Shown one piece after another: positions 24,552-32,845 of a stretch of 64,000 nucleotides of DNA. This DNA comes from Micromonospora rubida (GTDB lineage Bacteria; Actinomycetota; Actinomycetes; Mycobacteriales; Micromonosporaceae), in NCBI RefSeq assembly GCF_009908295.1, contig NZ_JAAALO010000011.1:81583-145582 (forward strand). The letters run 5' to 3'. The notes under the pieces are model-generated. The model had not been told where the DNA came from and made no database searches. It saw nothing but the letters and a program-made list of their open reading frames with translations. A program made the position numbers and the translations under genes. The stretch's first letter is position 1. Each line of letters begins with the position of its first letter.

Positions 24552-25166
24552 ATGACCGACGGTGGCGGGGCACGCGCGGCCAGGGCGTGGCGTGGTGGCG
24601 GGGCGCGCGCGGCCGGGGCGACGCGCGGTGGTGAGACGCGGGGCGGCCGGTGGCGGGCCTGGCGGCGCAGCCGCCCCTTCTGGGGCGGGCTGCTGGTCGC
24701 CCTCGGCGGCGCCGAGATCCTGCTGACCCTGCGCGCTCCGCTGCCGGTGATCCTGCACATCGGGCCGCAGGGGCTGGCCGGCTACCTCGGGCCGGTCATC
24801 CTGCTGCTCTGCGGCGTGCTGCTGGTGGCCCACCCACCCCAGCGGGTCTTCTACGCGCTGGTCTCCCTGGTGCTCGCCCTGGTCTCCTGGCTGACCTCCA
24901 ACCTGGGCGGGTTCTTCGTCGGGATGTTGCTCGCGCTGGTCGGCGGTTGCCTGGCGTTCGCCTGGACCCCGGCCAGGACGCCCCGCCCCGGCACCGCCCC
25001 GGCGACCCGCCCCGCCGCGACGACCGCAGTGGACCCGATGGACCCGGAGGACGACCCGGAGACTTCCGCAGGCCCAGAGGCTTCCGCAGGCCCGGAGACT
25101 TCCGCAGGTCCCGAGCCCGTCCCCGTGACCGACGGGCGGCACCGGTGGGGAGTCGACCAGACGTAG
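24552..25166 (+). CDS. DUF6114 membrane protein
   Basis: A 204-residue membrane protein with four hydrophobic segments between about residues 40 and 145 (FWGGLLVALGGAEILLTL; GPVILLLCGVLLVAHPP; FYALVSLVLALVSWL; GFFVGMLLALVGGCLAFAW), matching DUF6114. The C-terminal tail is acidic with three tandem copies of an ETSAGP-like unit encoded by near-identical 18-base repeats around 25065-25115. It begins one base after the DUF6230 stop, so the two are co-translated and their products probably act together in the membrane. Function is unknown. Confidence 0.8.
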   Translation: MTDGGGARAARAWRGGGARAAGATRGGETRGGRWRAWRRSRPFWGGLLVALGGAEILLTLRAPLPVILHIGPQGLAGYLGPVILLLCGVLLVAHPPQRVFYALVSLVLALVSWLTSNLGGFFVGMLLALVGGCLAFAWTPARTPRPGTAPATRPAATTAVDPMDPEDDPETSAGPEASAGPETSAGPEPVPVTDGRHRWGVDQT

Positions 25167-25423
25167 CCGCGCGGGTGGGCGCACCGGACGGCCTGGCCTG
25201 CGGGGGCCGGTGCGGGCCGGCACCTTCGGCCAGGGAACGCGCGCCAGCCGGGTGCGCGGCCCCGGCGCCCACCCCCACGACGCGGTGAGCAGGCACTACG
25301 CGAGCGAGCCGGCCGGGGATGGCTTTCCCGGTGCTGCGGACCCCCGGGCCGCCCGGTGCGTAACCTGTGCCCTGATCGGGTGGCCCTGCGGACAGACCGG
25401 CCCACCCGGGACGGGAGAAAAGC

Positions 25424-26401
25424 ATGACCGACGTGCCCACACCAGGACCGGAGCCGTTCGTCCTGGGCCTGGTGGTTCATCCGCGCAACGACGTCAGCGA
25501 GTCGGTCGCGACGGTGACGCGGGCCGCCGCGCAGCACGGCTCCCCCGTCGTGGCGCGCCCGGGCGACGCCGCCCGGCTGGGCGACGGCGTGCTGGCCATG
25601 GACGACCAGGAGTTCGTCGAGCGCGTCGACGCCGTGATCAGCCTCGGCGGGGACGGCACCATGCTCGGCGCCATGCGCCTGATGGCGGGGCGGCAGACTC
25701 CCGTGCTCGGCGTCAACCACGGCAACCTCGGGTTCCTCATCGAGGTCTCCCCGGCGCAACTGCCCGCGGCACTCGACGAGATGGTCAACGGCCGGTTCAG
25801 CCTCGAACCACACAGCTGCCTGGAAGTCGACGGCGATACCGACTCCCTCGGGCCGGCGACCGCGTTCAACGACATCGTGCTCACCGGCGAGCGTCCAGGG
25901 GCGGCGGTGACCCTGGACCTGGAGATCAACGACGTCCGCCACGGCTACTACCGTTGCGACGCGGTGATCGCGTGCACACCCACCGGCTCCACCGCCTACA
26001 ACTACGCCGCGGGAGGACCGGTCATCTCCCCGTCGATCCCCGCGATCGGGCTGACGCCGGTCGCGCCCATGTCGGGCATCAGCCGCACCATCGTCCTCGG
26101 CGGCGAGGAAACCGTCACGCTCCGCAACCCATCCGAGCGGGAGACCCTGCGGATGTCCCTCGACGGCGCGGCCGTCAGCCGGATCGGGCCCAAGGGCCAC
26201 GTGATCCTGCGGCTACGACCGAACGTCGTCAACGTGGTCCGGTTCGACGCCGCCGCCCTCGGGCGACGCAACCGCGTCAAGCTCAGCCTCCTCGACCTGC
26301 CACTGCGCCCCGACCAACTGCTCGAACTCGTGCCCGAGCACCTGCGGGAGCGCGCCCGGCGGCTGCGGCAGTCGCGGGACGAGGCGGCCTCGTCGGACTA
26401 G
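25424..26401 (+). CDS. nadK: NAD kinase
   Basis: A 325-residue NAD(+)/NADH kinase that makes NADP from NAD and ATP. The GGDGT motif (VISLGGDGTMLGAMRLM, near residue 75), the NHGNLGFL block, the conserved acidic position in FNDIVLT and the substrate motif TPTGSTAYNYAAGGP near 185 are all present. The ATG at 25424 has GGGAGA upstream, and a TAACCT box at 25363 may be its -10. The preceding 25167-25423 holds no gene. It is convergent with murD across the dispersed palindrome at 26500-26659. Its third-position codon choice seems slightly less extreme than neighbours, but not enough to claim transfer. Confidence 0.88.
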   Translation: MTDVPTPGPEPFVLGLVVHPRNDVSESVATVTRAAAQHGSPVVARPGDAARLGDGVLAMDDQEFVERVDAVISLGGDGTMLGAMRLMAGRQTPVLGVNHGNLGFLIEVSPAQLPAALDEMVNGRFSLEPHSCLEVDGDTDSLGPATAFNDIVLTGERPGAAVTLDLEINDVRHGYYRCDAVIACTPTGSTAYNYAAGGPVISPSIPAIGLTPVAPMSGISRTIVLGGEETVTLRNPSERETLRMSLDGAAVSRIGPKGHVILRLRPNVVNVVRFDAAALGRRNRVKLSLLDLPLRPDQLLELVPEHLRERARRLRQSRDEAASSD

Positions 26402-26499
26402 ATTCTGTCGCAATCCTGGGCCCTCTTTCGCGAACGCCCCGGGAGATCGCCGCCCCCTGCCGCCCCGCACGCCGGCCAGTCGAGCGGCGGCCGGCCAAC

Positions 26500-26659
26500 T
26501 GCGCCCCGCGCCCGGTCGGGGACCTGCCATCCGGCTCCTATGGAGCTGCCCCGTCTACGCTCCCGCTCAATCGGTAGCACAAACGGGGCAGCTCCATAGG
26601 AGCCGAAGGAGGATAGGCCGACCCGGTGAAGGCCGATGATGTCGGCAGCACGCGCATCC
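26500..26659. repeat. dispersed palindromic element, family B copy 1
   Basis: An approximately 160-base element matched by an inverted second copy at 47842-48015. Its core is a perfect 22-base inverted repeat (26533-26554 and 26583-26604, beginning GGCTCCTATGGAGCTGCCCC) with a 28-base loop that can itself pair through CTAC and GTAG. Flanks are shared with the other copy: GCGCCCCGC..GGTCGGGGACCTGCC on the left and GATAGGCCGACCCGG..GATGTCGGCAGC on the right. It fills the gap between the convergent nadK and murD genes and ends right at the murD stop. No open frame or transposase is present. It may be a non-autonomous mobile repeat, a terminator, or both. Confidence 0.75.
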
Positions 26660-28009
26660 CTAACCGGCGGCGGTGTCCCGGACCGCCTCGGCGAAGACCT
26701 CGGAGCGGTGCTCGAAGTTGCGGAACCGCCCGTAGCTGGGCGCGGCCGGGGAGAGCAGCACCACCCCGTCGGCCGGGGTCAGCTCCCGGGCCCGGCGCAC
26801 GGCGGCGACCAGGTCCTCGACCATCTCGGTACGCACCTTCGGCAGCCCGGCGAGGGCGCCGACGATCCGCTCCCCGCTGTCCGGGATGCCGAGCACGGTC
26901 AGCTCCCGCTCGGTCAGGTGCTCGCGCAGCGGCGTGTAGTCCAGCCCCCGGTCGGTGCCCCCGACGATCACCGTCAACGGCCGCCCCTCGTACGCGTCGA
27001 TCGCGTGCATCGCCGCGTAAGGGCTGGTGGCCAGGGTGTCGTCGACGAAGGTCAGCCCGGACGGGTCGGCGATCTCGGTGAGCCGGTGGGCCAGCCCCTG
27101 GAACCCGGCGACCGCGACGGCGAGGGTGTCCTTCCGGGCCACCACGTCCACGCCGAGGGCGTCGAGCACGGCGAGGGCGACGCACAGGTTGCCCTCGTTG
27201 TGCCGGCCCACCAGGGGCAGCACGGCGCGGGGGAACAGCGGCCGGTCGGCGAGGTGGAACCAGGGCGTGCCGTCCGGGCCGGTGGCCACGTGGGTGGTGT
27301 CCGGGGAGCCGGCGCGCACGGCCGGCCGGTCGCCCAGCTCGGCGACGAGCCGCGGGTCGGCGACGTTGACCACCACGGTCTCCGGCCCGTACGCCAGCAG
27401 GTTGAGCTTGTCCCGGTAGTACTCCCGCTCGCCGCCGTGCGCGTCCAGGTGCTCGGGGAAGAGCGCGGTGACCGCCGCGACCCGGGGCGAGTCGGTCAGG
27501 TCGGTGCACTGGTAGCTGGACAGCTCCAGCACGTAAAGGTCGGCCTCGGGCAGGTCCAGCAGCGGCACCCCGATGTTGCCACCGAAGACGTTCGGTCGGT
27601 CGACCGCCGCGAGCAGGTGGCTGATCAGGCTGGACGTGGTGGACTTGCCCTTGCTGCCGGTCACCCCGACGGTGCGCCGGGCATGGTCGGCCATCCACAG
27701 CGCGCTGCCCTGGGTGACGGTGACGCCCCGGCGGCGCAGCTCGACCATCCACGGGTGGGTGTTCGGCACCCCCGGGGAGCGGACCACCACGTCGGCGGCG
27801 GCCAGCCGGGCGAGGCCCTCGTCGCCGGTGACCAGCGGGGCCGCCTCGGCCAGCGGGCCGTCCCACGGCAGGGCGAGGAAGTTGGCGCTGTCGTCCACGG
27901 CGACCAGGCCGGCCGGGCCGTGCGCGGCGATCGCGGTCACCGCCGCCCGGCCCTCCCGGCCGGTGCCCCAGACGGCGACGGTACGTCCGCGCAGGTCAGA
28001 CAGGCGCAC
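26660..28009 (-). CDS. murD: UDP-MurNAc-L-alanine:glutamate ligase, probably the L-Glu-adding MurD2
   Basis: A 449-residue Mur ligase. The N-terminal nucleotide-type fold begins VRLSDLRGRTVAVWGTGREG; the ATP loop is GVTGSKGKSTTSSLISHLL (near residue 110) and the central domain has LELSSYQC and FPEHLDAHGG blocks typical of MurD. The GTG at 28009 has GGAG seven bases upstream. It is divergent from a MurL epimerase gene. In organisms with this pair (reported for Xanthomonas and Micromonospora) the ligase adds L-glutamate and MurL then inverts it, so this protein is more likely MurD2 than the classical D-Glu ligase of the division cluster. Which stereoisomer it uses cannot be read from sequence alone. 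Confidence 0.8.
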   Translation of the reverse strand: MRLSDLRGRTVAVWGTGREGRAAVTAIAAHGPAGLVAVDDSANFLALPWDGPLAEAAPLVTGDEGLARLAAADVVVRSPGVPNTHPWMVELRRRGVTVTQGSALWMADHARRTVGVTGSKGKSTTSSLISHLLAAVDRPNVFGGNIGVPLLDLPEADLYVLELSSYQCTDLTDSPRVAAVTALFPEHLDAHGGEREYYRDKLNLLAYGPETVVVNVADPRLVAELGDRPAVRAGSPDTTHVATGPDGTPWFHLADRPLFPRAVLPLVGRHNEGNLCVALAVLDALGVDVVARKDTLAVAVAGFQGLAHRLTEIADPSGLTFVDDTLATSPYAAMHAIDAYEGRPLTVIVGGTDRGLDYTPLREHLTERELTVLGIPDSGERIVGALAGLPKVRTEMVEDLVAAVRRARELTPADGVVLLSPAAPSYGRFRNFEHRSEVFAEAVRDTAAG

Positions 28010-28096
28010 GAGTGATCTCCTCAGGGCTGGGGTCGGTCGGCGGCCCGGTCCGGCGCAGCCGGGCACGGCCGGACGAACCAGGGCCTAGTATGGCGT

Positions 28097-29446
28097 GTGC
28101 CCAACGAGCAGCTCCGGCGGATGGACGCCTTCACCTTCCCGTCCTACTCGATCGACCTCTCCACGGGAGAGGCGTTGTTCGACTACGCCCTCACCGGCCC
28201 CGACGGCGAGCAGCGGTTCACCGAGGTGATCACCCTGCCGCTGCCGGCCGAGCCGCCCTCGGACGAGACGGTGGCCACCCTGGGCCGGGTCCTGGAGCTG
28301 CTGCACATCGTCGCCGGGGTCAGCTACTACAAGGCCGCCGCCCCGCCCCGGCTGGTGCTGCCGGCGCCGCTCGGCCCGGCCGCCGCCGAGCTGGTCACCG
28401 CCGTCTACGCCAGGGGCCTCGCCGAGTACGCGTACCGCAACCAGCTCCCGCACGTGCTGGAGCTGGCCCCGGAGATCCCGCCGGGGTCGGTGTCGCCCGC
28501 CCGCGAGTACGACAACTCCGACCTGCGCCCGCTGTCGGCCGTCGGCGGCGGCAAGGACTCCATCGTCAGCCTGGAGGCGCTGCGCCGGGCCGGCCTCGAC
28601 CCGGTGCCGTTCTCGGTGAACCCGAACCACGTCATCGTCTCGGTCAACGAGGCGTCCGGGCTGGCCCCGCTGGCCGCCCGGCGGCGGCTCGACCCGGTGC
28701 TGTTCGACCTCAACGCGGCCGGCGCGCGCAACGGCCACATCCCGGTCACCGCGATCAACTCGCTGATCGCGGTCGCCACGGCGGTGCTCAACGGGCTCGG
28801 CCCGGTGGTGATGTCCAACGAGCGGTCCGCGTCCGACCCGAACCTGGTCTGGAACGGGCACGAGATCAACCACCAGTGGTCCAAGGGGGTCGAGGCGGAG
28901 GGGCTGCTGCGGGCGGCGCTGGCCGAGCACGCGGGGCTCACCGAGCCGTACTTCTCGCTGCTGCGCTCGCTGTCCGAGCTGCACATCGCCCGGCTGTTCG
29001 CCGCGATCGACCGGTACGACGACGTGGTGACGAGCTGCAACGCCGCGTTCAAGCTGCGCGACGCCAGCGAGCGGTGGTGCCGCGACTGCCCGAAGTGCCG
29101 GTTCGTCTTCCTGGCCATGGCGCCGTTCATGCCGCGCGAGCGGATCATCCACATCTTCGGCGGCGACCTGCTGGCCGACGAGGCCCAGATCCCCGGCTAC
29201 CGGGAGCTGCTGGGCGTGGACGGCCACAAGCCGTTCGAGTGCGTCGGCGAGGTCGAGGAGTCAGTGGTGGCGCTCAGCCTGCTGGCCGAGCAGGACCAGT
29301 GGCGCGAGGCCCCGGTCGTCCGCGCCCTGGTCGACGCGGTCCCCGAGACCGCCTGGTCGGCGGCAGCCAACTCGGACGTCTTCACCCCGGGCGGCCCCAA
29401 CCACATCCCCGCCCCCTACGCCAAGTCCCTGACCACCCAAACCTGA
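28097..29446 (+). CDS. murL: MurL: UDP-MurNAc-L-Ala-L-Glu epimerase
   Basis: A 449-residue cytoplasmic enzyme that matches the MurL family, which converts UDP-MurNAc-L-Ala-L-Glu to the D-Glu form using ATP and magnesium. Visible features are an ATP-pyrophosphatase-like loop (SAVGGGKDSIVSLEALRRAG, near residue 155), the conserved VVMSNERSASDPNLVWNG block and a cysteine pair in WCRDCPKCRFVF. The GTG at 28097 is preceded by TAGTAT five bases upstream and no ribosome binding site, so it is probably leaderless. It is divergent from the Mur ligase at 26660-28009, the arrangement expected for the L-glutamate route to peptidoglycan, which makes glutamate racemase dispensable. Confidence 0.85.
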   Translation: MPNEQLRRMDAFTFPSYSIDLSTGEALFDYALTGPDGEQRFTEVITLPLPAEPPSDETVATLGRVLELLHIVAGVSYYKAAAPPRLVLPAPLGPAAAELVTAVYARGLAEYAYRNQLPHVLELAPEIPPGSVSPAREYDNSDLRPLSAVGGGKDSIVSLEALRRAGLDPVPFSVNPNHVIVSVNEASGLAPLAARRRLDPVLFDLNAAGARNGHIPVTAINSLIAVATAVLNGLGPVVMSNERSASDPNLVWNGHEINHQWSKGVEAEGLLRAALAEHAGLTEPYFSLLRSLSELHIARLFAAIDRYDDVVTSCNAAFKLRDASERWCRDCPKCRFVFLAMAPFMPRERIIHIFGGDLLADEAQIPGYRELLGVDGHKPFECVGEVEESVVALSLLAEQDQWREAPVVRALVDAVPETAWSAAANSDVFTPGGPNHIPAPYAKSLTTQT

Positions 29447-29485
29447 CCCACCCCCACCGGCCCGGCCCCACGCAGCCCGTCGACC

Positions 29486-29509
29486 CCCGGGCAGCCCCGG
29501 CAGCCCGGG
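29486..29509. terminator. hairpin and C-rich tract between murL and the PucR gene
   Basis: CCCGGGC (29486-29492) and GCCCGGG (29503-29509) pair with a 10-base loop. Both convergent genes end in TGACCCACCCC when read on their own strand, giving a C-rich start to each 3' untranslated region, as seen at 2188-2221 and 42061-42252. Confidence 0.45.
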
Positions 29510-29550
29510 CAGGGGGAGAGGGGACGGGATCGGGGAGGGGGTGGGGTGGG

Positions 29551-31350
29551 TCAGGGGGTGCGGACGGCGTCCAGGGCCAGCAGGGCGACGTGCAGGGAGA
29601 TGCACGCCTCCACGGAGTCGAGGTCGACGGCGAGGATCCGGGCGATGCGGGCCAGGCGCTCGTAGAAGGCGGGCCGGGAAAGGTGTGCCGCGGCGGCGCC
29701 GGCCGACTTGTTCCGGCCCTGCTCCAGGTAGGCCCGCAGAGTGCCGAGCAACTGCTCCCGGGGGTGCCGGGCGTCGTACGCCAGCAGGGCACCCAGCTCG
29801 CGCTCGACGAAGGTCTGGAGGCGCGGCTCGTCCCGCAGCAGGTGCAGCAGGCCGGCCAGCCCGACATGCGGCAGCCGGAAGATCGGCAGGTCCCTGCGGT
29901 CCCGGCGGGCCGCGTCGGCGACCTGCCGCGCCTCGACCAACGACCGGCGGGCCTCCCGCAGGCTGCCCACTCCGGACCCGGCGGCGACGATCACCGCAGC
30001 CGACCCGGCGGTCCGGAGCAGCGACGGCAGCGCGCCGGGGCGGGCGGGGACGGTGTCGGGCGGGCGGGGCGGGGCGGCGTCCATCCGGTTGCGGCGCAGC
30101 GCGGCGGCGAAGGCGGCCAGCGACCGCTCCTCGGCCGCCGCGTCGGGCAGGGCGAGCAGTACACCGACGGCCTGGTCGTCGATGGCGCTGCTCAGCCCGG
30201 TCAGCTTCGCCTCGCGCAGGGTCTGCCCGACCGCCTCGGACAGGTCCCGCAGTCGGGCCGGCCCGGCCTCCGGGTCGACCGGGCCGGCCTCGCCCGGGAT
30301 GCCGACCTCGACGGCCGGCTCGTCGGCCCGGTACCGCACCACCACGCCGACCAGATGCCGGCGTTCCAGCGCGACGCCGAGCGCCCGGGCCCGCAGGGCC
30401 ACCTCGTCGACGGGGCGGGAGTGGTCCAGCAGGGCGGTGAGCAGGGTCCGGTGGATCTGCCGCTCCAGCCCCTCCGCGTCGCGGCGGATCAGCCGGCCCA
30501 GCGCGAGGGCGGAGGCGGCCCGCTCGACGAGGATGGTCAACCGGGTCGGCGGTGCGCCCGGCCCGATCCGACCCGGCTCCGGGTCCGGCATCCCGTCGGG
30601 GATCGGTGCGGGGGTGGTCAGCTCGCTGCCGGCCGGCCAGCGCAGCAACAGCCGGCCCCAGTCCTGCCCCCGGGCCCCGACGGTGGTCACCAGCCAGCCG
30701 CTGTCCTGGTCGTACGCGGTGCGCCCGGCCGGGCTGATCCGCCGAGAGTGCTGCTCCCAGCCGTCCAGCAGCAGCTCGGCGCTCTCCCCCGCCGGGTCGT
30801 ACGCGAGCACCTGCCGGGACAGGTTCTCCAGCACCACCGGGCAGCCGGACAGCTCGGCGGCCTGCCGGACCACCTCCGCCGGGCCGGCGCCCTCGACCGA
30901 CAGTTCGGTGAACCGCTGGTGGATCTCCTCGGTCGCCCGCAGCTCGGTGAGCTGGGCGTCGACGATCAGCGCGTGCACGGCCTCGGTCACCCGGACGAAC
31001 GGGGTGGCCCGGCGCAGCTCCACCAGCGGCAGGCCGCGCCGCTCGGCGGCGGCGGCCATCACCCGGGGCACGCCGCTGACGTACCGGCGACCCAGCTCGA
31101 CCACCAGACCGGAGACGCCGACGTCGGCCAGTGCGCCGATGAACACGCGCAGGCCGGCGTCGTCGGCGGGCAGCCCGATGCCCGTGGTGAGCACCAGTTC
31201 GCCGCCGCGCAGCAGGGTGGCGATGTCCGGCACCTCGGCCACGTGCACCCAGCGCACCGGCCGGTCCAGGCCGGACTCCCCGGCGACCAGGCGGGGCGTG
31301 CCATGGCGGACCGGGTCGAGCGCGAGGACCTCACGGACGGTAGGGAACAC
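29551..31350 (-). CDS. PucR-family transcriptional regulator
   Basis: A 599-residue regulator. Residues 1-120 form the purine-catabolism-regulator N-terminal domain (VREVLALDPVRHGTPRLVAG, LVLTTGIGLPADD). A GGDEF-like middle follows, and the C-terminus has the PucR helix-turn-helix (LLGTLRAYLEQGRNKSAGAA then AAHLSRPAFYERLARIARIL). Such proteins activate purine, amino-acid or amine catabolism genes. The GTG at 31350 is chosen because a TAGCGT -10 box lies seven bases upstream (31363-31358) and the domain starts here; the frame remains open much further upstream by chance, antisense to the next gene. A perfect 13-bp inverted repeat spans its start. Targets are unknown; the mmsA operon at 17-20 kb is one candidate. 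Confidence 0.85.
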   Translation of the reverse strand: MFPTVREVLALDPVRHGTPRLVAGESGLDRPVRWVHVAEVPDIATLLRGGELVLTTGIGLPADDAGLRVFIGALADVGVSGLVVELGRRYVSGVPRVMAAAAERRGLPLVELRRATPFVRVTEAVHALIVDAQLTELRATEEIHQRFTELSVEGAGPAEVVRQAAELSGCPVVLENLSRQVLAYDPAGESAELLLDGWEQHSRRISPAGRTAYDQDSGWLVTTVGARGQDWGRLLLRWPAGSELTTPAPIPDGMPDPEPGRIGPGAPPTRLTILVERAASALALGRLIRRDAEGLERQIHRTLLTALLDHSRPVDEVALRARALGVALERRHLVGVVVRYRADEPAVEVGIPGEAGPVDPEAGPARLRDLSEAVGQTLREAKLTGLSSAIDDQAVGVLLALPDAAAEERSLAAFAAALRRNRMDAAPPRPPDTVPARPGALPSLLRTAGSAAVIVAAGSGVGSLREARRSLVEARQVADAARRDRRDLPIFRLPHVGLAGLLHLLRDEPRLQTFVERELGALLAYDARHPREQLLGTLRAYLEQGRNKSAGAAAAHLSRPAFYERLARIARILAVDLDSVEACISLHVALLALDAVRTP

Positions 31351-31373
31351 GGGCGACACGCTACCGTCCGTGA
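31331..31373 (-). promoter_or_regulatory. 13-bp inverted repeat over the PucR gene start
   Basis: TCACGGACGGTAG (31331-31343) and CTACCGTCCGTGA (31361-31373) are perfect arms separated by 17 bases. The upstream arm contains most of the -10 box TAGCGT and the GTG start lies in the spacer. Because a leaderless transcript would begin after the upstream arm, the RNA could not form this hairpin, so a DNA operator for autoregulation fits better than a translational switch. Confidence 0.6.
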
Positions 31374-31470
31374 CGTCGATTCCGCACGGGCCGCCGGTCC
31401 GGCCGTACCCCCCGACATCGATCTTGTGCAGTACGGTGCCTTTCGACCACGACCAATCGGAAGGAGCGGC

Positions 31471-32754
31471 ATGGACGGGACAACTGTCAGCCGGCGCGGG
31501 TTCGGCAAGCTGGTGGGCGCCGCCGCAGGGGCGGGGGCGCTGGGGGCGCTCGGGTTGGGCGCGACGGCGGCCCAGGCGGTGGCGGACACCTGGACCGCCA
31601 CCGGCACCACGGTCGCCGCGCTGAGCGCGTTCGACAACGCGATGAAGTCGTTCATGCAGGCCAGACACATTTCCGCCGGGCAGCTCGCGGTCACCTACCA
31701 GGGGCGGCTGGTGCTCGCCCGGGGGTACGGCGACAACTCCCCCCAGCTCATCCAGCCGACCTCGCTGTTCCGGGTGGCCAGCCTCTCCAAGTCGCTGACC
31801 GCCGCCGCGCTGGTCCGGCTGGCCCAGGACGGCAAGCTGGGCCTCGACGACCCGATCACGAAGTTCCTCCAGTTCACCCCGCCGGCCGGCCAGGCGACCG
31901 ATTCCCGGCTGCCCCAGGTCACCCTCCGGCGGCTGCTCCAGCACACCGGCGGTTGGAACCGGGACCTGACCGCGTTCGACCCCCTGTTCAAGGACCGGGT
32001 CATCGCCAGCTCGCTCGGGGTGCCGCTGGAGCTGACGCACGCCGACGTCATCCGGTACATGTCCGGCCAGCCGCTGTCGCACGCCCCCGGCTCGACGGTC
32101 TCCTACAGCAACTACGGCTACCTGCTGGCCGGCCGGATCGTGGAGAAGGTCAGCGGCCTGCCCTACGAGACGTACGTGCGGCAGAAGCTGCTCGCGCCGC
32201 TGGGCATCACCCGGATGGCGACCGGGTGGACGATCAACCGGCACAGCGGCGAGGTCGGCTACGAGTCCCAGTACACGGGCACGACCGTGCTGGACAACTC
32301 CGGCACGGTCGTCAACGCCCCGTACGGCACGTTCAGCATGCGGCTGCACGACGCCAACGGCGGCTGGCTCGCCTCGGCGGTCGACCTGGTCCGCTGGGCC
32401 CGCGCGTTCGAAAGCGGCAGCCCGGTACTCAACAGCACCTCGACCGGGCAGGTCTTCGCCACGCCCGCCGGGCTCGGGGTGAACCCGGACGGCTGGTACT
32501 ACGGGATGGGCTGGGCGGTCCGCCCGGTCACCGGCGGCACCGGACGCAACATCTGGCACACCGGCAGCTTCGCCGGTACGTACAGCCTGCTGGTCCGCAC
32601 GTACCACGGGCTGAGCTGGGCGGCGGTGTTCAACCGGCGCGACGATTCCTCCGGGCTGAGCTACGCCCCGATCGACTCCGCGCTCTGGACGGCGTCGAAC
32701 GCCGTGACGAGCTGGCCGACCCACAACTTCTGGTCGACGTACTTCACCGCCTGA
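31471..32754 (+). CDS. secreted serine hydrolase, beta-lactamase/class C PBP family
   Basis: A 427-residue exported enzyme. The N-terminus has a twin-arginine signal (VSRRGFGKLVGAAAG) and a hydrophobic region ending near AAQAVA. The serine hydrolase triad motifs are visible: SLSK (VASLSKSLTAAALV, near residue 110), YSNYGYLLAG (Tyr-x-Asn) and HTGSFAGTYSL (His-x-Gly). The ATG at 31471 has AAGGAG five bases upstream; a long open frame further upstream is accidental. Family members act as D-aminopeptidases, esterases or DD-peptidases, and the substrate cannot be predicted. It is divergent from the PucR gene. A second, cytoplasmic relative is at 40744-42060. Confidence 0.85.
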   Translation: MDGTTVSRRGFGKLVGAAAGAGALGALGLGATAAQAVADTWTATGTTVAALSAFDNAMKSFMQARHISAGQLAVTYQGRLVLARGYGDNSPQLIQPTSLFRVASLSKSLTAAALVRLAQDGKLGLDDPITKFLQFTPPAGQATDSRLPQVTLRRLLQHTGGWNRDLTAFDPLFKDRVIASSLGVPLELTHADVIRYMSGQPLSHAPGSTVSYSNYGYLLAGRIVEKVSGLPYETYVRQKLLAPLGITRMATGWTINRHSGEVGYESQYTGTTVLDNSGTVVNAPYGTFSMRLHDANGGWLASAVDLVRWARAFESGSPVLNSTSTGQVFATPAGLGVNPDGWYYGMGWAVRPVTGGTGRNIWHTGSFAGTYSLLVRTYHGLSWAAVFNRRDDSSGLSYAPIDSALWTASNAVTSWPTHNFWSTYFTA

Positions 32755-32845
32755 CCCGGCCGCCGGCGGTGGGCGGAACTCCGCCCGCCGCCGGCGCGGG
32801 GACGGGGACGCCCGCCCGGCGGCCCGGGACGGGGACGGGCGCGGC

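Noticed and set aside
26500..26659. Insertion sequence or classical MITE
   Set aside because: No transposase, no clear terminal inverted repeats at the outer ends and no target-site duplication could be identified, so it is listed as a repeat only.
28012..31470. Very long open frame on the plus strand running into the serine hydrolase gene
   Set aside because: It is antisense to the PucR gene and in another frame of murL; low-complexity composition and the signal peptide, ribosome binding site and domain start at 31471 show the upstream part is a by-product of high GC.
31351..32724. Upstream extension of the PucR frame
   Set aside because: It is antisense to the serine hydrolase; the PucR domain, -10 box and GTG at 31350 mark the true start.
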